Origin: Leptodontidium sp. MPI-SDFR-AT-0119
Taxonomy: Eukaryota > Ascomycota > Leotiomycetes > Helotiales > Leptodontidiaceae
Length of the DNA stretch: 64,000 nt
Direction of reading: 5' to 3'
NCBI GenBank assembly: GCA_020726505.1
Contig: JAHLEZ010000030.1
Span: 310,001-374,000, forward strand
This document shows, one piece after another, positions 34,261 through 46,034 of this stretch; the stretch's first letter is position 1, and each line of letters starts with the position of its first letter. The notes under the pieces are model-generated. The model did no database searches, had not been told where the DNA came from, and saw only the letters and a program-made list of their open reading frames with translations. The position numbers and the translations under genes were made by a program.

Positions 34261-34956
34261 GTGTTAAACCCTTCAAGTTTTGCACCTTGATATTTTAAGC
34301 ATATTAACCACCTGTTTTATAACTACTTGTCGTTATATTATATTAAGGTCAAATACTCCTCTTCAGACTTCACGATTGCTTCCTTCGAACGACTTACTCG
34401 AGACCTCCAAGCCTTTATATTGTACAGGTTCTTAGTGATTAACCCTCTTCAAATCTGTTGCTACTTCTAACTTCCATTTTGCACTGCCGATCAGTATCAT
34501 GTTAAATGAGCCAAGGATCCTAGGCAAATCCGGAGTAATGCCCGGCAAAATATATCTCCGTTTTCCCGGAATTGCAGCCATCAGTTAAAAGCAAACAAGT
34601 CTTAGCGCGGACTTTTGGTGTTGACACAGGACCAGCGGAGCGAGAGGGCTCTGTTATAATTGATCTATTGATAATGCGATTGTAAATGGAAATGGCAAAC
34701 TTAATTCAGATGAGAGGGGAGACAGTATTGGTGGTAAAATTCACAAGTAATAGTCCGAGATCTTAGACCCTATAGTAACATTCTCATACTAAGCCACCTC
34801 TCTGCCCTAAGGCTATCCTTCTGTTCTGTGGCTTCTATGCTCATATTTTTTTTGCGCAGCCCAACAGCTGCTCGCATCTTTTAGCTATCGGCGACAACGC
34901 TTTCTACAGTTTCCTCGCATACTGATTAAGCAATATCTCTAAAACCAAGTATCGTT

Positions 34957-35379
34957 CTAGGTTGAAAAACCAAGGAGAGTATTGCAGGAGAAGGTTGGGG
35001 AGGGCTTCTTTTTGCCGATGGCGAGGCAGCATACCACCAGCCCCTGATACCAGAGTAAAATTCTGAGTATGAGCCACAGGAAGGAGTTACCTAATCTTCT
35101 GCACTCTTTGCACGAAGGCACCTCCTTCGAGCAGCGCAACTTGCGTCTTCGGCACGCAGCAGGCAGGCATTGTAACTGCTTCAGGGACCACACCAATGAC
35201 ACATACGCAAAGTCGTTGGCTGCTTGCTCTGCGGAGTGCCTGTACTCTCTTACTTTGCAGGTGCAGGAAGAAGGAAGTTCCCCGGATTTCGAGAGTTGAT
35301 ATGCCGTCGTGAATCGTCCGATATGCCGTCGCGAATCGTCCGATACGCCGTCGTGAATTGTCCGTTGGCGCCGCTTCAA
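34957..35379 (-). pseudogene. Partial zinc-cluster (Zn2Cys6) regulator fragment
   Basis: The minus-strand frame contains CRRRKLRCSKEVPSCKECRR (about 35090-35150), i.e. C-x6-C-x6-C-x2-C, the second to fifth cysteines of a Zn2Cys6 DNA-binding domain; the expected first Cys-x2 before it is out of register. A GTAACT donor follows directly. No ligand-binding middle domain follows, and the frame ends at 34957. It is best read as a truncated or frame-damaged transcription factor lying about 0.7 kb from the GH2 gene. Confidence 0.5.
35298..35363. repeat. Three tandem 22-bp repeats
   Basis: Units at 35298-35319, 35320-35341 and 35342-35363 read gatatgccgtcgtgaatcgtcc with one to three base changes. 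Because 22 is not a multiple of three, the array is not conserved as protein. It sits upstream of the GH2 gene and next to a regulator fragment, so clustered binding sites are possible. Confidence 0.75.
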
Positions 35380-35738
35380 ATTCTCCCGAGCATCCGAACC
35401 CTGCCTCCTGCATCAATACCCCTGAATCTCGCCATCCTCTATATTAATCCAGCGATCAACCGTGAACCTTGCTTACCGAGGGCGTATGAAAAGATATACG
35501 GGGGTATCTCCTATTGCGGGGGCGGATGTAACCCCACAGCACCCCACAGCACCCCATAGTCCGATGGCCAGAGAAGGAGTACATTTCATCGTTGCCAGAT
35601 TTAAGATGCCATATTTCGGAAAAAGTTTATCCATAGCGTATCACGAGAGCGCTTCGTGCAGAGGCAACGATGTGACTGCGAGAAAGGAGATGGCGTTGAC
35701 AACCTGCCCCCCCCCCCGCTTCCCCATGTCTTGAAATG

Positions 35739-35744
35739 TATATA
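35739..35744 (+). promoter_or_regulatory. Probable TATA box of the GH2 gene
   Basis: TATATA stands 68 bp before ATG 35812 and is followed by a pyrimidine-rich, AC-rich leader (aacaaaacaag), the common layout of a strong fungal promoter. A run of 13 C lies just upstream (35705-35717). Confidence 0.5.
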
Positions 35745-35811
35745 GGTTGTTTCTTTCCGCACCAGACTAACAAAACAAGATCCTTCGAGTCCAAGCTTCT
35801 ACGCAATCGCC

Positions 35812-38800
35812 ATGCGCTCTCTTCTTAAGCTTATTACAGTGGGAATCCACCTAGCGGCTTTTGTCAAGGCCGACTTGGTCACTAGTCGACAAGTCCCTGC
35901 TAGTGGGTCTCGCTTCAAATATAATTTCAACTCGAACTGGAAACTCCTCACCGATGGCGCTGCGATTAACGCGTCTGACCCAGCTTTTGATGACGCTACC
36001 TGGAAGCCAGTTGTGTTGCCTCATACTTGGAATGAAGATGAGGCTTTCCGCGTCAGCATTGCAAACCTTTCTACTGGTGTTGTATGGTACCGCAAAAACT
36101 TCAAAGTCCCTGCCTCGACCGAAGGCAAGAAACTGTTCCTTGAGTTTGAGGGCATTCGTCATGGGGGTGAGTTCTACTTGAACGGGCAATGGATCGGAAG
36201 AAGTGAAAATGGTGTCATGGCATTCGGGTTTGATGTGTCCTCTCTGGTCAAACAAGGTGCAGAGAATGTTGTGGCTGCCAGGATTGACAACAATTGGGAC
36301 TATCGAGAGATTGCAACAAATCAGAGATATCAATGGTCTGACAGAAACTTTTACGCTAACTACGGAGGCATCAACAAGAATGTAAGTGAGACTGTCATCC
36401 AAACTTTGTATGCTCCTTTGTAAAAAGGTACTTCAACATCATGTAATCCAGAAGCTTCAGCATCTCCTAATTTCGTTCTTAAGTTTTCCTCAATACTGAC
36501 TCCCATGTGGCCAGGTTTATCTGCATGTCGCCGATAAATTACACCAGACTCTACCACTCTACTCAAACTTGGAAACAACAGGCACGTACGTTTATGCAAC
36601 GGATATCAACATCTCCGGGAAGTCTGCTCGAATTGTTGTAGAAACTCAAGTCCGAAACGACGACGAAAAATCCAAGACATTCGATTTTGATGTCACAATC
36701 AAGGAAATGAACGGCCAAATCATCTACAGAATTGACGGTGGCAAGCACACCCTTCTTCCCAATGAAACCAAAACCTTCAGCGCTTCTGGTGCTGTACCTA
36801 ACCTAGAGTTTTGGAGCTGGGGATATGGATATCTCTACGATGTGGATTCGGCTCTGAGTATCGAGGACCAAATAATTGACCTTGTAACAACCCGCACTGG
36901 GTTCCGGAAGACAGAATTCGCCAAAGGAATGTTCAAGCTCAACGATCGTGTATTGCAGCTCAAAGGGTACGGCCAACGCAGCACGAATGAATGGGTTGCT
37001 CTTGGCTCAGCGGTCCCAGCTTGGCTATCCGATTTCTCCAACAAACTCGTTTCTGGAAGCAATGGAAATCTGATTCGCTGGATGCACGTCACACCCTGGA
37101 AGCAAGATGTCGAATCGCTTGATCGTCTTGGCATAATCCAATCTTTGCCTGCTGGTGACTCCGAGTCAGATGTGACCGGAAGACGGTGGGAGCAGCGAAC
37201 GCTTCTGATGCGAGACGCAATCATCTACAATCGAAACAACCCCAGTGTCATTTTCATTGAATCTGGAAATACGGAAATTTCAGAAGAGCATATGGCTGAG
37301 ATGAAAGCGATTCGTGACCTTTACGATCCCCATGGCGGCAGAGCTGCTGGTTGCAGAGAGATGATGGCAAGCACAGAAGCTGAGTTTGGCGGAGAAATGT
37401 TGTATATCAACAAGGGATCCGCGAAACCGTTCTGGTCAATGGAGTACTCTCGTGATGAAGGTCTTCGAAAGTATTGGGATGAACTTTCAGCTCCTTATCA
37501 TAAGGACGGAGATGGACCTCTGTATGACGGAGCCGATGCGAGTGCTTACAACCGAAATCAAGACTCTCATGCTATTGAAAATGTAGCTAGATGGTTTGAT
37601 TATTACGAACAGCGTCCAGGAACTGGTGATCGAGTCAACTCGGGAGGTGTTAACGTACGTTTACTTTACTTCAAATATCTGTCCTCGTGCTTTCGAGAAA
37701 AAGCTAGCTTACAAAGATGTTAACTCCTCAATTATCCAGATCATCTTCTCCGACAGCCAAACCCATTACAGAGGTGCGGAGAACTACCGTCGATCTGGAG
37801 AGGTGGATGCCGTGAGACTCCCCAAGGACGGATGGTATGCCCATCAAGTAATGTGGAACAACTGGATCGACGCAGATGTTCCAGCGGCTCACATCATTGG
37901 TCACTGGAACTACGCAACGGATGCAGTCAAGAACGTCTCAGTAGTATCAACAGCCGCGAAAGTCGAACTGAAGGTCAATGGGAAATCGGTTGGCTGGGGA
38001 GTGCGAAGCTACGAATTTCTGTTTACATTTAAGAATGTTGACTATGAAGCTGGGAAAGTTGAAGCAATTGGGTATTCAAAGTCCGACACAAAGGTCGCCT
38101 CGGACATTAGAGTCACTAGTGGAGAAGCAGCTGCAATTCGTCTGACACAACACATTTCACCAACTGGCTTCAGGGCTGATGGTTCTGATGTTGCCCTTGT
38201 TGATGTGGAAGTGGTTGACTCGAAAGGACAGCGAGTTCCTACTGCACTCAATGAGATCGACTTTACTCTCACGGGGGAGGCGACATGGCGCGGTGGAATT
38301 GCGCAAGGGCCCGAGAATTACATTTTGTCGAAGACCTTGCCAGTGGAGAACGGAGTCAACCGTGTTATCCTCAGATCCACTACGAAATCCGGAAAGATTA
38401 CACTCACGGCCAAGGCAGATGGAGTCGGGAGCGCCTCTATCTCTCTGAATAGCCGTTACTTTGATGTCGTAGATGGACTGAGCACCGAACTTCCATCGTA
38501 TAAACTGCCCTCCGATCTTTCTCGCGGTCCGACACCCGAGGGAGATGGCTTAGTCATGAAACGCAAGACTGTCAAGGTTCGCTCGGTCACAGCGGGATCA
38601 AATCCAGAAACTGCTGCGCTCACTGTGGATGACAACGAAGACACGTCATGGACGAGCGCCTCAGGTCCGGCGACAGGTTGGATCAAGTATGACCTGGAAC
38701 CGTCATCTAAAATCAGCCAAACTGTGCTAAAGCTCAATGGTTTTCGAACAAGCAGGTACAATGTTAGGATTGCTGTTGACAACACAACTGTTTGGCAAGG

Positions 38801-38927
38801 TCAGACTCCAACCAACTTGGGGTATACAACACTTAGCTTCAACGTCACAAGTGGAGACAGTATCACGATCACTTCCACTCGGGGAGTTTTGCGTATCACT
38901 GAGGCAGAGTTCTACGCACCTCTTTGA
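35812..38927 (+). CDS. Secreted glycoside hydrolase family 2 (beta-galactosidase-like)
   Basis: Three exons (35812-36381, 36515-37654, 37740-38927) give 965 residues with clean phase-0 junctions (GTAAGT..CCAG, GTACGT..CCAG). Residues 1-20 are a signal peptide (MRSLLKLITVGIHLAAFVKA). The GH2 sugar-binding jelly roll follows (VVLPHTWNEDEAF; GGEFYLNGQWIGRSENG), then an Ig-like domain and the catalytic barrel with RWMHVTPWKQDVESLDRLG, RNNPSVIFIESGNTEISEEH (~429-448) and KPFWSMEYSRDE (~496). The C-terminal half has two Ig/BIG-like domains and a discoidin-type beta sandwich (TAALTVDDNEDTSWTSASG). It should cleave terminal beta-galactosyl or related residues from plant polysaccharides outside the cell. 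The usual GH2 'GNE' is 'GNT' here, so the acid/base may be the Glu two residues before the Gly. Confidence 0.9.
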
Positions 38928-39227
38928 GTTGTGTCCGGAAAATATCCTTCTTTGACACTAGCGAGACATTGTTGAACCTCTGCCGCAGGAGGATCGGAGA
39001 AAAATACAAAAATTCATAAGTCTCAATTTTTCAGATGCAAATCAAATGAAAAAAGTTCGTTCTTCAACGTGCCCAGCTCTTTAGTCGTCTTGTTTGCATA
39101 CTCTTTCGACGATCAATTACGTACAAATATAGTTTTGCGAAATTGCCCCCTCTTACGCGCAATAATCGACCTTCGCCCCCATTCCACCGCCACCTCCGCT
39201 CGCCGCGTTAACACCGACCCATTGGAC

Positions 39228-40010
39228 TTAGGAACCCTCTAAAATGGATACTGTGTGCTCCGCCACGGCAGCATGATCGCTATCGAGGACATATACTAGA
39301 TTCGTGAAGCGCATGTAGAACTCTCTCCCTTGGGTTCTCATGTCTAGACACGTCTCGAACAGGCTATTTCCGGTTAGTGGAATCTCGATTTGTATGGATT
39401 TTACTTCTTCACAACGGAATTAACCCCCGTATTAGAGTAATGTTGCTCTTTTCTCTGTTCTGAACTCTTGACCACCCGACGGATGAGATCATGAGACTGC
39501 CCATGGAAGTGCAAACGACATGTTGTAATCGAGACTTCCGTCCACCAGGCTTTTGACTCGACCATCCACTTCATAAATAGGCGATATGTGTAAGATACAG
39601 AGCTGTGGTATGATTTCCTGCATCTTTAGACTCGCCGAGCGTGATTTTAGTTTAAGTATAGTTTTGTTGTCTACTAGCGGCCTCTTTGGATCGCCTTGAC
39701 TTTAGATGCTGGGGATGAAGTGAATACTTTGGTCGAGTTCTGGACATGGAGGCTTGAGAGTGCTTGACTAAGCTCGTCATCAATACCGGAACCTTCGTTA
39801 ATACATCCATCAACTTCAAATCTAACGAGGCTTTCGATTCCACCTAAGCTGTAGCTTATAATTCGATGATGTCCAGAACTTCTTTGTAGGTTTAAATCAA
39901 AGTTTAAGAAAGCCTTCTCAAACTCATGGCCATATCCAGAATCTCGAGTTCCGGCGATGATTTAGAGTTAGCTTTCCTCTCACCGCATAAGGAACATCGT
40001 GTAGGGGCAC
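39228..40010 (-). pseudogene. Decayed gene of a fungus-specific family
   Basis: Minus-strand coding text survives in pieces: GTRDSGYGHEFEKAFLNFDL, HHRIISYSLGGIESLVRFEV, DGCINEGSGIDDELSQALSS (39720-39960), then further segments (MQEIIPQLCILHISPIYEVD near 39580) and a closing frame VKSIQIEIPLTGNSLFETCL, DMRTQGREFYMRFTNLVYVL to TAA at 39228. The GYGHEFEKA...HHRIISYxxGGIxxLVRFEVDG pattern recalls a large ascomycete family often labelled (without evidence) geranylgeranyl pyrophosphate synthetase-like. Stops and frame slips separate the pieces, so it is no longer functional. Confidence 0.5.
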
Positions 40011-40090
40011 GAGACTCACCACCTGTCTGTTGACCAGATATTCAGACCATCACGAATGGATTAATGCCTAGTTATGACTTGTCAATATAG

Positions 40091-40872
40091 GTTGCACTGT
40101 GGTGTGCCTATGGGCAACCACTGCTGGAACCTGACTCTGCCGGCACCGATCCGACTCTTCAAGAAATGCGGAATCAAAGCATTGTGGCAATAGAGCCTCT
40201 CAATGGACAGGGAACTACCTCAGCAGCGAATCCAGACATACTAGCCTATGGTGTGTCGCTCGACTTACAGACGTCTGTGGGTTATGCTACGCTATCTGCT
40301 AGACACAGAACATATTCCGATTTCCAATTGTTTGGAAGTTCGCCCGTCCTACGAGATCAGAATTATGGTATAGACCCCCATTGCCCTTCATTCTTGTCTG
40401 CAGGAAGAACATGCGACGAGCTGAGGATATTGGAATGTCAAAACCAGGAGCAGTATCATCAGCAATTGGCTCAGACCGTTTCGGGAGGTGCCTCATGGTG
40501 CTTGAAAATATGATGCTTGCCGGTCTCACACGTAAAGAAGTCACAAGGGCTTCTGTCCCACTGGTTTGCTCCTCTGCATGGTATGCTGCAAATCTTGCCA
40601 CGGGCATGAAACTCTATACATATGGGGAAACCCACGCTGTACAAGCCCCAGCAATCGCCCCCGAACGTATGCGATTACCATTGCTGAAGCTGGTGGGTGA
40701 GCTGGCAATTGCGGTGATGGGACCCGGGGCGGAGACATTCGAGGGAAACGTCAGTGGTGTTAGAATTATTGAAAGACTCAAGGGGGGGCCCCATAAGTTG
40801 GAAGCCAATCCTAGCGCTGCTGTGTTTTTGGACGGTGGCTATCACCATCTCGACTATAATCTCTTTGGTTAA
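40091..40872 (+). CDS. Hypothetical protein, splice structure uncertain
   Basis: After an acceptor-like AATATAG (40084-40090) a plus-strand frame reads VALWCAYGQPLLEPDSAGTD, NQSIVAIEPLNGQGTTSAAN, LAYGVSLDLQTSVGYATLSA and RHRTYSDFQL. It changes frame near 40330-40402 (an intron such as GTTTGG...CTGCAG would join it to KNMRRAEDIGMSKPG) and continues RFGRCLMVLENMMLAGLTRK, SVPLVCSSAWYAANLATGMK, GPHKLEANPSAAVFLDGGYH to TAA 40872. Upstream exons must exist but I cannot place them. No family or catalytic motif is recognised. Frame decay rather than splicing is a real alternative. Confidence 0.4.
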
Positions 40873-41218
40873 ACAATCCCATACGCCTTGTTAGATGGGT
40901 ATCAGTTTTCTAGCTCTGGAGTTGAATGGGGCAACGAGGCAAAAGACGTGGATGAAGAGGACTTCCAGTTCTGTGAGAAACTGCGGGAGATTCTGCATAG
41001 TAACGACTTCCAGAATTTCCATGAAGACGGAAAGCGTGGGTTTGTGGGCGTGACGCTGAGAAGAAGAGAACACAGGCGAGCTTGAGGGCCAATTGTGTAG
41101 AGACGACTCTAGGGAGGGCTGCCTAAAAGTTTTTTTTTTTATATAAGTAGCGAAATCAGGCTACTTATCCTGAAGATTGGTACGAATAATTGATTACTTT
41201 TAGCATTGACCTTCTTGT

Positions 41219-41575
41219 ATGAAAGCGCTATATAATCAGCACAGAGACAAACGGACACGACTATCATTCGACGAAATCTCTAGAGCTCTTCAATCCATGG
41301 CTGCGATGTATTCGCAGGTCTTCATTATCGTCGACGTTCTTGATGAATGCGCCAAGCCTTCGATGGCTGCCGGATGAAATTTCTGACGGACATCTTTAAC
41401 CTCCAAGCCAACTGTGGAGCGCACCTCTTTGCAACTTCAAGATTTATTCTAGAGATCACTAAAGTGTTCAAAAGTAGCATGTCGCTAGAAATTATGCACC
41501 TAGAGACGATGAGGAGAGTCCAAACCAGAGGAGATGCCCAGGCCGACGAGAAGCTCGAAGTGAAGAAGGATTGAA
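41219..41575 (+). pseudogene. NACHT/STAND ATPase fragment
   Basis: The first part reads ALYNQHRDKRTRLSFDEISR, ALQSMAAMYSQVFIIVDVLD, ECA; the VFIIVDVLDEC run is the Walker B strand of fungal NACHT proteins. After a one-base frame slip near 41350 the next NACHT block follows: GCRMKFLTDIFNLQANCGAH, LFATSRFILEITKVFKSSMS. The P-loop, the N-terminal effector domain and the C-terminal repeats are absent. It is a relic of an NLR-like gene of the kind used in non-self recognition. Confidence 0.75.
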
Positions 41576-41981
41576 TAGCTGTTGTGGCAGGCTTCTGTTC
41601 GGAGTGTGGCTTTCGTGGCGGCCGGCAGGATTTCCTCAACTCAAGACTGTTAAGTTCATCAGCAATGCTCTGGTCTGAAGCGTAAGTCTCCAGTCAACGA
41701 GGAGGTTCTCACCAATGGGGATGGATTTAGGTGACAAATCAAAAGTCTTTTGTTTTGATCCCAGAAAGGAACATATGTCCTTGGTTTTCTAGAGTGTCAA
41801 GTATTACGAGGAACCCACTTTCTCACTAGACATTTGAACAAGAAGGCTAAGTAGCGATTGACTTCTTGATTGACTTCCAAGGATGCTCTAATAATCTCTA
41901 TAATTCATGCTCTGTGGCTACCCATCGCACCACGCTGTGACAGGTCGGTACGTGGTAGGCGTCAATTGTCACGTTTCGAGA

Positions 41982-42918
41982 CTATCGAAAAACACTGCCC
42001 GTCAGACCATCTACGGACCGGAAAGTCGCAATCATTGGTGTGACACTAGGAGAAAGTCATTAGGTATGAGCCAATGTACACTAATGGAGACATAAATACC
42101 TTATATGGCCTTCTGCCATTGCTCTGCCATCTGTTCCATTATAGGCACGGGAAACACCACGCTCAACATCTTTCAGCTGAGGCCGCCAAACAAATTCCCT
42201 CGTCCCCACACGCTCAGGGGTTTCTTTGATGGCCTCTTGGAACAAGCTATTTTGAGTCCAATAGCAAGGTAAAGAGGTCGTGTATTCAGCCTTGCGAGTG
42301 TCGACGCCAGAAATCATAGGCACGTTGACGGCATACAGCTCCACGCCAGCTGCCCAAACTTCCATAAGCCGAGACACTAACCTAGCTGATACTCGGCATG
42401 CAGCCTCGATGATATCTTTTGGTTCTTTGTCTTTACTGGCGAATGATATGGCGATGGCTCTTTTCCCGCACTGGGCTCCCTCCAAGGCTCCGCCGACAGT
42501 CCCGCTTGCTAGATTATAGAGCGTCGTGACATTGCGACCCCAATTTGGACCAGATACAACCAAATCGACGGGTGGAAGATGGGATGTTAGATGATATAAT
42601 CCTAGTTGTGTGCAGCTGGCTGGTGTTCCATTTACGACGGTCCACTCCACACCTTCATCCTCGGCGAGTGGGCTCGGATGGTGCCGAACGCTGGTAAGGG
42701 ATTTCCCCACAAGATGAGCCTTGCTGATCCAAGACTGTGGGGTAGACGGAATCACAACGGTCACGATGTGCTTATCCCGGCGCAAGGCTTGCACGAAGGG
42801 TAGAATGTAAGGTGAGCAGGAGTCGTTTGGCGGACCATCATCGTTCACGACCTGGATTGTTCAGTTTTCTTCCTCGAGACAGGTATTTGAATTCGAGGCT
42901 ACAAACAAGAATGTGCAT
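41982..42918 (-). CDS. SurE-like acid phosphatase / 5'-nucleotidase
   Basis: Exons 42907-42918, 42100-42851 and 41982-42045 give 275 residues. The first exon has only 12 coding bases (MHIL) and is joined through a 55-bp intron (GTTTGT..CCAG) to VVNDDGPPNDSCSPY, restoring the SurE start MHILVVNDDGPP with its metal-binding Asp-Asp. Further SurE motifs are VVNGTPASCTQLGLYHL, VDLVVSGPNWGRNV (the SGPNxGxN loop), SGTVGGALEGAQCGKRAIAI and VNVPMI. The last intron (GTATTT..CCTAG) gives EGHIRSVTPMIATF, the usual SurE ending. The enzyme dephosphorylates nucleoside monophosphates. The tubulin-tyrosine-ligase half found in Pby1-type fusions is absent. Confidence 0.85.
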
Positions 42919-43449
42919 GATAGGCTGTGGGAGCGCGGTTCTGTGTTGGTGGCTACTCGGCCTAAAAGTTTCATCGAGAGGTTGCAATTTGCTATAGACT
43001 GGTCGAGTTAGTCGTAGGTTCTTGAACCCTAGGAATATACAAATCTGTTGAGTAGCCAGGCCCTCGGCTTAGCAAAATATCTCACCGAAACCCGACCCAG
43101 CTCACCTATTGCATAAGGCTTAGAGGAAGGATGCATAGCAGGTCGGCTCTGGGTTGACGCTAGTCTTCTTTTGCTTCACCTCTGGCATGAGGCTTGCAGC
43201 AAACCTGCAGCATCTCTCTGCACCGCGCCTTACAGCATCGATTGGCCACCAATTACCCATTTAACAGCTTAGAAACACCCCACGACGCCGATAAAGGTGT
43301 GGGGATGTCCGGAGCGAAAAGTCGGTCAAGCTCTGACAAACAAAAATTCTCTTCCGAAGCTCAAACAGTTATTGCTACGGACCCAGACAAACACTTGGGT
43401 TTGCAACCATCTCATCATCAGCCACTATTGAGCATGCAGGCTGCAAGAA

Positions 43450-46034
43450 ATGACAACGCTATGCCAATCGCGAGCTTCCAGCAGCGGACCGGAGTGCAAG
43501 ATTACGCAGGAACAGCTGTGCGAACCCTCTCGTAACTTCGTTCATTCACGATTGGATAGCGGCCTCATCCAGGATGTGGCACTTGATAACGAATTCTGGG
43601 GAATGTTTGAGTTCGAGTAAGCGAATGATAGCCCGTTTATAAACCAATTCCTACATCTCTGCTGACATGGTCAACAAGTGATTTGCATGACGAGAATTCT
43701 TACCTGCCCCCACCACACAACTCAGGATTTTTGCCAGTTGGCAATGATGCACATGGCCCTGACTCAAGCCTCGAGCAGTGTGTCTTCAATGCAAGCTTCC
43801 ACAACACAGGGCCTCAGAATGATTTCCAGTGCCCCGAAGTTTTAGATTCTGACCCAAACGGAAATTCTTTATCGCATGGTTCATCAAGTAGATTTGTCAA
43901 TGAGCGCGGCTGGCTTCGCCCAACGTTAACAATGAGCTTCAATGGCCCCGAGAACTTTCCAAGAAGACTCGACCAATGTGCACACTCGCCATCTGATTAT
44001 TCTGGAACACATTTGGAACAAGATATCCTTGGGCTAGAACGAATTCCTAGCCTGGAGACTGATTGCTCGAGGCATTCTATGTCATACGAAAGTCCTCAGG
44101 AGACCACAACAATATTTGGGGCTTCCCACTGGCCACGAATATTGCCCTTCGGCAATTGCACTGAGAAGTTCGCGACATTAGCCTGTGAAACCCTGGATTT
44201 TCCTGTGGAGACGGATTTAGAATCAAAGTCTTGGGGTCTGGACTCCCTTGACAGTTCGGCTGTTGGGCGGATACTTACGCCTCCAGGCACTGATGCACCA
44301 CAAGCTCGAATTCGATATGAGACACAGATCCCTCAGCATTCTAACAATTATTTCTCGGTAGATCAGTTTAGAACTCCATGCGAATGGCTTCTAGATCAAT
44401 TTGGTAGTGATAGTCTACATGCGGTGGACAACCGAACTTTATCACCTGGGCCTGGGGGTGAACAATACTCTACTGTGGAAGTGGCCGGCTCAATTCTTAC
44501 CCATGCTCATCTCACGGATCAGCCGCTGAAGCTCTCGCAGGAAGTGTCCCAGGAGTATCAGCCTTGGTCACATGATCTCCCCAGAAGATCCTTACATACT
44601 GGAAAACCTGCTGGAGACCAGAGGATTCTCTGTGATCCTTTCGTTGTGGAAGACGGGTCCCGGAAGCCGGCACCACCTTTTGTTCCGCATCGCAAAGGAA
44701 CAAGAAGTGGCCCATTACCAGCTCACAAGGCAAGGAAAACTGCAGAACGGCGAAAAAATGGAAGCACATGTATGAAGTGTCGAATTGCCAGGGTCGAGGT
44801 GTGTAAAAAGTCTCATCTAAGAGTTCCTGTTAATGTCTCTATTTAGTGCGACGGACAAGATCCATGCCAAACATGTGCCAAGTCAGGACAGTCTGGACCA
44901 TTGGCGTATCCTTGCCTCAAGGCAAACTTCTCAGACATTGTGAATTCAGGAAGTTGCAACTATATATGTAAGCGTTCAATCCTTTCTGAACATCTTGGCT
45001 GTTGGGAAATGAACTGATGATGACCGAAGCCCAACGAGCCATCAATCACTTCACTCTAGATGAGAGTCGACGCATCAAGATGTTCTTACCAGAAGCCTTT
45101 GATGTCACGCACCTATTACATCTCTTAGAGAGCCGTAGAAGTGCCTTCAACATTCGAGCACGACAGGCTTCGGGCACCCTCTACGTTCTTGATTTGGAAA
45201 AATGTTACGACTTTTTGGATGATATCAGGAAAGACCCAATCAATTCTAATACCTGCGACTTGCGCAGCTTTATTGATAATACTTTGGTTAAGACCAAGCC
45301 CTGGTACACCTGTGTCAAGGAGTGTGACCCAACCAGGAATAAAACTGCAAGTCCAAAATTCTAAGTCTACCTACGTGCTCATGCTGACCATAGTACCCAA
45401 GCTTCTGCTATCTCAGTGGAACAACATGCCTAGTAGAGCAAGCTACGACGTGGTACCGCTCGTTACTGGGCTATCCGAACACCCTCTCGACCCTGAAAAT
45501 GAGCAAGACCGACAGGAAATCCTCATTGCCGCACAAATCTCACGAATCGTGTGCCGAAAGCTAGAAATCGACGGCTACCAGGCTCTCCAATCCGAAATAA
45601 ACAAGATGCGATCAAGCAACAGTACCTACGAATCCAGAACGAACGCCGTTTCCAAGCTCGGCAAAATCCTCCTGTCTCTCCGCTGGCGCATGTCATGGTG
45701 GAAATTACTTGGCGATGGCTCGAACAACAACGACCCCTTTCGAGATAGATTTGTAGAGAGAGTCGAGCATCTGAGTAAAGTGCTATACTTCTACTACTTC
45801 ACGATGAAGAAGAGAATTGGGAGTTGGAATGATTTGAGTAGATTGGGTGGCGAGATATCTAGTTACCCGGATGCGGAACCGGTATTTGATGATTTTCCCA
45901 CGATCGCCAGTATTGAAGGGTTTGAGCAGTGGCTCGAAAGAGGCAAGGACTTGATTAGGCAGGCTAATTGCGAGAAGCAATTCTCAAGCCCAGAATCGCA
46001 AAGAAGGTCTCATGTATCATCAATCTGTAGCTAA
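43450..46034 (+). CDS. Zn2Cys6 transcription factor with internal zinc cluster
   Basis: Exons are 43450-43616, 43679-44798, 44847-44967 and 45030 to about 45334, then a last exon to TAA 46034; the final intron (around 45335-45380, ending CCATAG) is approximate. The start is MTTLCQSRASSSGPECKITQ. The first ~400 residues are polar and Ser/Pro-rich. The zinc cluster lies near residue 420: CMKCRIARVE joined to CDGQDPCQTCAKSGQ and ending ...PCLKA, i.e. C-x2-C-x6-C-x5-C-x2-C-x12-C with a long last spacing. The helical C-terminal part (SLRWRMSWWKLLGDG, HLSKVLYFYYFTMKKRIG) is probably regulatory. It is probably a nuclear activator or repressor. Targets are unknown; neighbours are SurE (divergent) and a gene-poor flank. 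Confidence 0.8.
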
